Shown piece after piece: positions 60,078-64,000 of a DNA stretch of 64,000 nt; position 1 is the first letter of the stretch; each line of letters begins with the position of its first letter. A program made the position numbers and the translations under genes. The notes beneath the pieces were generated by a model. That model was given only the letters and a program-made list of their open reading frames with translations, was not told where the DNA came from and ran no database searches. The DNA is taken from assembly GCF_002591975.1 (NCBI RefSeq), contig NZ_NVQE01000012.1, positions 83,590 through 147,589 on the forward strand, in the 5' to 3' direction. Origin of the DNA: Mycobacterium neglectum. GTDB taxonomy: Bacteria; Actinomycetota; Actinomycetes; Mycobacteriales; Mycobacteriaceae.

Positions 60078-63000
60078 AGCTGCCGATCACGATCGACCCG
60101 CGTCGTCACGACGCGGTGCTCTTCGACCTCGACGGTGCGCTGACCAGTGACGCGCCGCTCTTTGGGGCGACGGTGGACCTGGCCCGCAAGTTGCAGGGCA
60201 TCGGGATGGCCGCGGCCGCCTATTCGTCGAGTCCGCAATGCCAACAGGCCCTGAAGGCCGCCGGAATCGACGACCTGTTCGAGGTCTGCGTCGACGGTGT
60301 CGCAGGCGAACGCGGAACGACCGAAACCCCCGATCCCACTGTGCTTCTGGATTCCGCGCGCCGACTCGGCGTGCGGCCCCAACGGTGCGTGGTTCTCGAG
60401 AGCTCCGCCGCCGGCGTGGCCGCGGGCCGCGATGGCGGCTTCGCGCTCGTCATCGGCATCGACGGAACCGGAGATGCCGACGGGTTGGCCGACCACGGCG
60501 CCGACGTCGTGCTCGCCGATCTGTCCGACATCGCCGTGCGAACGGGTGACAAGCGGATCTCCGAACTGCCGAATGCGCTGGCGTCCTACGGTCAACTGAT
60601 CGGCATCACCAGCGCACGTGAGTCGATGCTGTTCCTGGACTACGACGGCACGCTGTCCCCCATCGTCTCCGATCCCGCTGCGGCCAGGCTCGTCGACGGC
60701 GCCAGCGACGCGCTGGAGCTCGTCGCCAAGGTGTGTCCCGTGGCCATCCTCAGCGGCCGCGATCTCGCGGACGTCCGCGACCGGGTGGGCATTCCCGGCG
60801 TCTGGTACGCAGGCAGCCACGGGTTTGAGCTGACGGCGCCCGACGGCACATACCACTGCAATGAGGCGGCTGCGGAGTTCGTGCCCGTGCTCGAGCAGGC
60901 CGCGGCGGAACTGAGCACGAGCCTTACCACGATCCCGGGAGTTCGTGTCGAGCACAAGCGATTCGCCGTCGCGGTGCACTACCGCGAGGTGGAACCGGAC
61001 CGGGTCGGTGAGATCGTCTCTGCCGCCCACCAAGTTGGCGCGCAGGCCGGCCTTCGCGTGACCGGTGGGCGGATGCTCGTGGAGCTGCGGCCCGACCTCG
61101 ACTGGGACAAGGGCACCACGCTGGCCTGGATCCGCGACCGGATCGACGTCTCCGGCTCACTGCTGCCGATCTACATCGGCGATGACCTCACCGACGAGGA
61201 CGCCTTCGATGCGGTCAAGTTCGACGGCATCGGGATCGTCGTTGGACACGACGAGGACGGCGACCGCAAGACGGCTGCTCACTTCAGCCTCCAGTGTCCG
61301 GACCAGGTCTGCGAGTTCATGCAGCGCGGGTCGCAGTGGCTGGCCTACAAGCACCAGGTGTCCGGTGAGGCGTGGGACTACGTATTCGAGGGATACGATC
61401 CGCAAAACGAGAAGCTCCGTGAGGCGTTGTGCACGGTTGGAAACGGCTACTTCGCCACCCGGGGCGCTGCGCCCGAGTCGAAGGCCGGGCAGGTGCATTA
61501 CCCGGGCACTTACGCCGCGGGCGTGTTCAACCGGCTCGTCGACGACGTGTCGGGAACCGAGATCGACAATGAGAGCCTGGTCAATCTGCCCAACTGGCTT
61601 GCGTTGACCTTCCGTATCGACGACGGCAGCTGGTTCGACCTCGACGAGGTCACCCTGCTCTCCTACACCCAGAGACTCGATCTTCGCGGAGCGGTGCTGC
61701 ATCGGGAGGTCCGCTTCCGCGACGATGCGGGCCGGTCCAGCTCACTGAGGCAACGACGGTTCGTGGCGATGCACCTGCCCCACGTCGGCGCTCTCGAGAC
61801 AACGGTCGTCGCCGAAGACTGGTCGGGCAGGATCGAGTTCCGCTCGACAGTGGACGGCAACGTGACGAACTCGCTCGTCGAGCGTTATCGGGACCTGGCC
61901 AGCGAGCATCTCGGGTCGGCGGTCACCCGCGAAATCTCGAACAACTCGGTCCTGCTGACCGTGCGAACCAACCAGTCACAGATTCCCGTCGCCATGGCCG
62001 CGCGAAACACCGTGCTGCGCGACGGTGAAACCGTCCCCGCGACATTTCAGCTGTTCAATCTCGACGCCGAGATCGGTCACGACATCGCGGTACAGCTATC
62101 GGCCGGAGAGTCGGTGACGATCGAGAAGGTCGTGACCGTCTACACGGGCCGGGACGTGGCAACCTCCGAACCCGGTGTCGACGCGCAGCGTTGGGTCGGC
62201 CGGCTCGGCGGGTTCGCCGAACTGCTCGATGGACATCTGACCGCATGGACGCATCTGTGGGAACGGCTGTCCGTCGAATTCGACGACTTCACCGATGAAG
62301 TGCGGATCCTGCGACTGCATCTGCTACACCTGCTGCAGACGGTGTCACCGAACACCGCCGACCTCGACGCCGGGGTGCCCGCCCGCGGACTGCACGGCGA
62401 GGCGTATCGCGGCCACATCTTCTGGGACGAGTTGTTCATCTTCCCGGTGCTCAACCTGCGGCTCCCGATGGTGACCCGGTCGCTGCTCGGCTACCGCTAC
62501 CGCCGGTTGCCGGAGGCCAGACAAGCTGCGCGCGCGGCAGGCCATGCGGGGGCGATGTTTCCTTGGCAGTCCGGCAGCGACGGTCGCGAGGAAAGCCAAC
62601 GGCTGCACCTGAATCCACGCAGCGGCCACTGGAACCCGGATGCCAGCGCCCGCGCGCACCATATCGGTATCGCGGTCGCCTACAACGCATGGAAGTTCTA
62701 TCAGGTCACCGGCGACCTCGCCTACCTGATCGACTACGGTGCCGAGCTGCTGGCCGAGATCGCACGGTTTTTCGTCAGCTTGGCCACCTACGCCGACGAG
62801 CGCGCACGCTTCAGGATCAAGGGCGTCATCGGCCCCGACGAGTTCCATTCCGGATATCCCGAAGCTCCGTACGACGGCATCGACGACAACGCGTACACCA
62901 ACATCATGGCGGTCTGGGTCATCACGCACGCCATCGACGCACTGAACCTGCTGCCGCTGCCGAACCGACTGGATCTGATGGAGACGCTGGGCCTTCACAG

Positions 63001-63751
63001 TGCCGAGCTCGACCACTGGGATGACGTCAGCCGACGGATGTTCGTCCCGTTCCACGACGGGGTGATCAGCCAGTTCGAGGGTTACGGCGAACTGGCGGAA
63101 CTGGATTGGGACCGCCTGCGCAGTCAGTACGGCAATATTCAACGGCTCGACCGCATCCTGGAGGCCGAGCACGACGATGTGAACCGCTACAAGGCGTCCA
63201 AACAGGCCGATGCGCTGATGCTGCTCTACCTGCTGTCGGCGGACGAGCTTCGTGAGCTGCTCGCCCGGCTCGGTTATCGCTTCACACCGGAGCAGGTACC
63301 GGAGATGGTCGACTACTACCTGGCCCGCACCTCGCACGGGTCGACGCTCAGTGGCGTCGTGCACACCTGGGTGCTGGCCAGGGCCAACCGCGACCGGGCC
63401 ATGGAGTTCTTCACCCAGGCGCTGAAGTCGGACGTGTCCGACATTCAGGGCGGCACCACGTCGGAGGGCATCCACCTGGCGGCCATGGCCGGCACCGTGG
63501 ATCTCATGCAGCGGTGTTTCACCGGGCTGGAGACCCGGTCCAACCGCATCATCCTCTCGCCATATTGGCCGGAAAGCCTTGGCGTGCTGGCAATACCGAT
63601 CCACTACCGCGGCCTGCACCTGCATCTGCGGGTCAGCGGGAAGGGCGTGATCATCAGCGTCGATCCGCGCGACGCGGCCGCGATCGAAGTGGAGTGTCAC
63701 GGTGAGGTCGTCGAGCTGATGCCCGGAACCACGGTTCGATTCCCCGGCTGA
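60074..63751 (+). CDS. otsB1: HAD / trehalose-phosphatase / GH65 fusion (OtsB1-like)
   Basis: The 1225-residue protein has three parts. Residues 1-165 are a beta-phosphoglucomutase-like HAD domain (FDLDGALTSD, D18/D20). Residues 185-430 form a trehalose-6-phosphate phosphatase (FLDYDGTLSPI, D189/D191, GGRMLVELRP and GDDLTDEDAF). Residues 450-1225 are a GH65 glycoside phosphorylase with the catalytic acid E923 in GPDEFH. The same layout is found in M. tuberculosis Rv2006 (OtsB1), a DosR-regulon gene. The phosphorylase and phosphomutase-like parts together could turn trehalose or kojibiose into glucose 6-phosphate. It is coupled to ppsA by ATGA. Confidence 0.9.
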   Translation: MKLPITIDPRRHDAVLFDLDGALTSDAPLFGATVDLARKLQGIGMAAAAYSSSPQCQQALKAAGIDDLFEVCVDGVAGERGTTETPDPTVLLDSARRLGVRPQRCVVLESSAAGVAAGRDGGFALVIGIDGTGDADGLADHGADVVLADLSDIAVRTGDKRISELPNALASYGQLIGITSARESMLFLDYDGTLSPIVSDPAAARLVDGASDALELVAKVCPVAILSGRDLADVRDRVGIPGVWYAGSHGFELTAPDGTYHCNEAAAEFVPVLEQAAAELSTSLTTIPGVRVEHKRFAVAVHYREVEPDRVGEIVSAAHQVGAQAGLRVTGGRMLVELRPDLDWDKGTTLAWIRDRIDVSGSLLPIYIGDDLTDEDAFDAVKFDGIGIVVGHDEDGDRKTAAHFSLQCPDQVCEFMQRGSQWLAYKHQVSGEAWDYVFEGYDPQNEKLREALCTVGNGYFATRGAAPESKAGQVHYPGTYAAGVFNRLVDDVSGTEIDNESLVNLPNWLALTFRIDDGSWFDLDEVTLLSYTQRLDLRGAVLHREVRFRDDAGRSSSLRQRRFVAMHLPHVGALETTVVAEDWSGRIEFRSTVDGNVTNSLVERYRDLASEHLGSAVTREISNNSVLLTVRTNQSQIPVAMAARNTVLRDGETVPATFQLFNLDAEIGHDIAVQLSAGESVTIEKVVTVYTGRDVATSEPGVDAQRWVGRLGGFAELLDGHLTAWTHLWERLSVEFDDFTDEVRILRLHLLHLLQTVSPNTADLDAGVPARGLHGEAYRGHIFWDELFIFPVLNLRLPMVTRSLLGYRYRRLPEARQAARAAGHAGAMFPWQSGSDGREESQRLHLNPRSGHWNPDASARAHHIGIAVAYNAWKFYQVTGDLAYLIDYGAELLAEIARFFVSLATYADERARFRIKGVIGPDEFHSGYPEAPYDGIDDNAYTNIMAVWVITHAIDALNLLPLPNRLDLMETLGLHSAELDHWDDVSRRMFVPFHDGVISQFEGYGELAELDWDRLRSQYGNIQRLDRILEAEHDDVNRYKASKQADALMLLYLLSADELRELLARLGYRFTPEQVPEMVDYYLARTSHGSTLSGVVHTWVLARANRDRAMEFFTQALKSDVSDIQGGTTSEGIHLAAMAGTVDLMQRCFTGLETRSNRIILSPYWPESLGVLAIPIHYRGLHLHLRVSGKGVIISVDPRDAAAIEVECHGEVVELMPGTTVRFPG

Positions 63752-64000
63752 TCGCTGATTCCAGAGACATCACGTCACTGCTGAGGAACGGTTCAATCTG
63801 GCGATGGCGCGCCAATAGTTCGGCAGTAGTCGCGAGCGCTCAGAGGACTTACGCGCCACGATCAGGGACTAAACCTCGATCCACCGACTGACCTGGTGTG
63901 TGGCTGTGAGGTCGGGCTGTCGTTGGTCGTCGGGTTGTGCGCATGAGGTAGCTGCTGGTTTGCCCAGCTTTTCCTCTGCGCTCCGTTCGGGGGCTTTCGG
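63752..64000. other. Right-edge intergenic region with a possible DosR half-box
   Basis: No gene is visible in the last 249 bp. GGGACTAAACC at 63865-63875 has a good left half of a DosR box and the same GATCA lead as the box at 46899, so it may serve a gene beyond the window. A weak 5-bp hairpin followed by TTTT lies near 63954-63972. Confidence 0.35.

Noticed and set aside
63954..63972. Small hairpin GCTGG/CCAGC followed by TTTT
   Set aside because: A 5-bp stem is too weak to call a terminator without a gene ending nearby.

Overview
The window is a high-GC actinobacterial chromosome segment and almost certainly comes from a mycobacterium, most likely a fast-growing environmental Mycolicibacterium-type species. 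The evidence is the set of lineage-typical families: an MmpS/MmpL pair, two WS/DGAT acyltransferases, an Rv1747-like FHA-ABC exporter, a GjpA-type alanine-rich exported protein, two mycofactocin-coupled dehydrogenases, a DosS/DosT-type haem sensor kinase and an OtsB1-GH65 fusion. No rRNA, tRNA, CRISPR array, transposase or prophage was recognised.

Region 1 (1-10.4 kb): a ferritin-like protein, an OsmC-family protein, a luciferase-like flavin monooxygenase, then a GjpA-like exported protein with a near-consensus IdeR iron box upstream and a strong terminator downstream. A tightly coupled trio follows: CDP-alcohol phosphatidyltransferase, CdsA-like cytidylyltransferase and FHA-ABC exporter. After it come a broken LacI-family gene and a TetR regulator without a normal start codon.

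Region 2 (10.4-31.4 kb): an accessory catabolic block. It holds short-chain dehydrogenases (two of the mycofactocin type), two sulfotransferase-fold proteins, a DUF1214 protein, a TesB thioesterase, a D-aminoacylase-type amidohydrolase, a Rieske oxygenase, an MFS carrier and a nucleoside deaminase. An mmpS-mmpL pair with its TetR gene and a SulP anion transporter close the block. Two copies of an 18-bp palindrome (ACTCTAA-N4-TTAGAGT) tie two of the promoters together.

Region 3 (34.0-42.6 kb): a reactive-sulfur detoxification regulon. A CsoR-family repressor with the two cysteines but not the histidine of the copper sensors (CstR-like) is surrounded by six copies of a 16-bp ATACCC-N4-GGGTAT operator. 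The operators flank genes for two TauE/SafE permeases, a rhodanese, two persulfide dioxygenase-rhodanese fusions, sulfide:quinone oxidoreductase, thioredoxin, a 59-residue cysteine-rich protein, a peroxiredoxin and a DUF302 protein. The expected flow is sulfide oxidation by SQR, persulfide oxidation and sulfur transfer by the fusions, and export of sulfite or another anion by TauE.

Region 4 (31.4-33.9 kb and 42.7-64 kb): a hypoxia/dormancy (DosR-type) island. It has a DosT-like haem kinase (no DosR gene in the window), two related SRPBCC proteins, an ion channel, a pair of KAS III-like enzymes of which the second lacks two catalytic residues, and an Acg-type nitroreductase. A PNPOx-fold protein, a five-gene NAD-linked [NiFe] hydrogenase operon (hoxFUYH plus protease), a small helical protein, two WS/DGATs, PEP synthase and the OtsB1-GH65 fusion complete it. 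Nine promoters carry DosR-like boxes, and at least six of these have two boxes with centres about 20 bp apart. The combined output suggests hydrogen-linked NAD redox balancing, storage-lipid synthesis, gluconeogenic PEP supply and trehalose metabolism under low oxygen.
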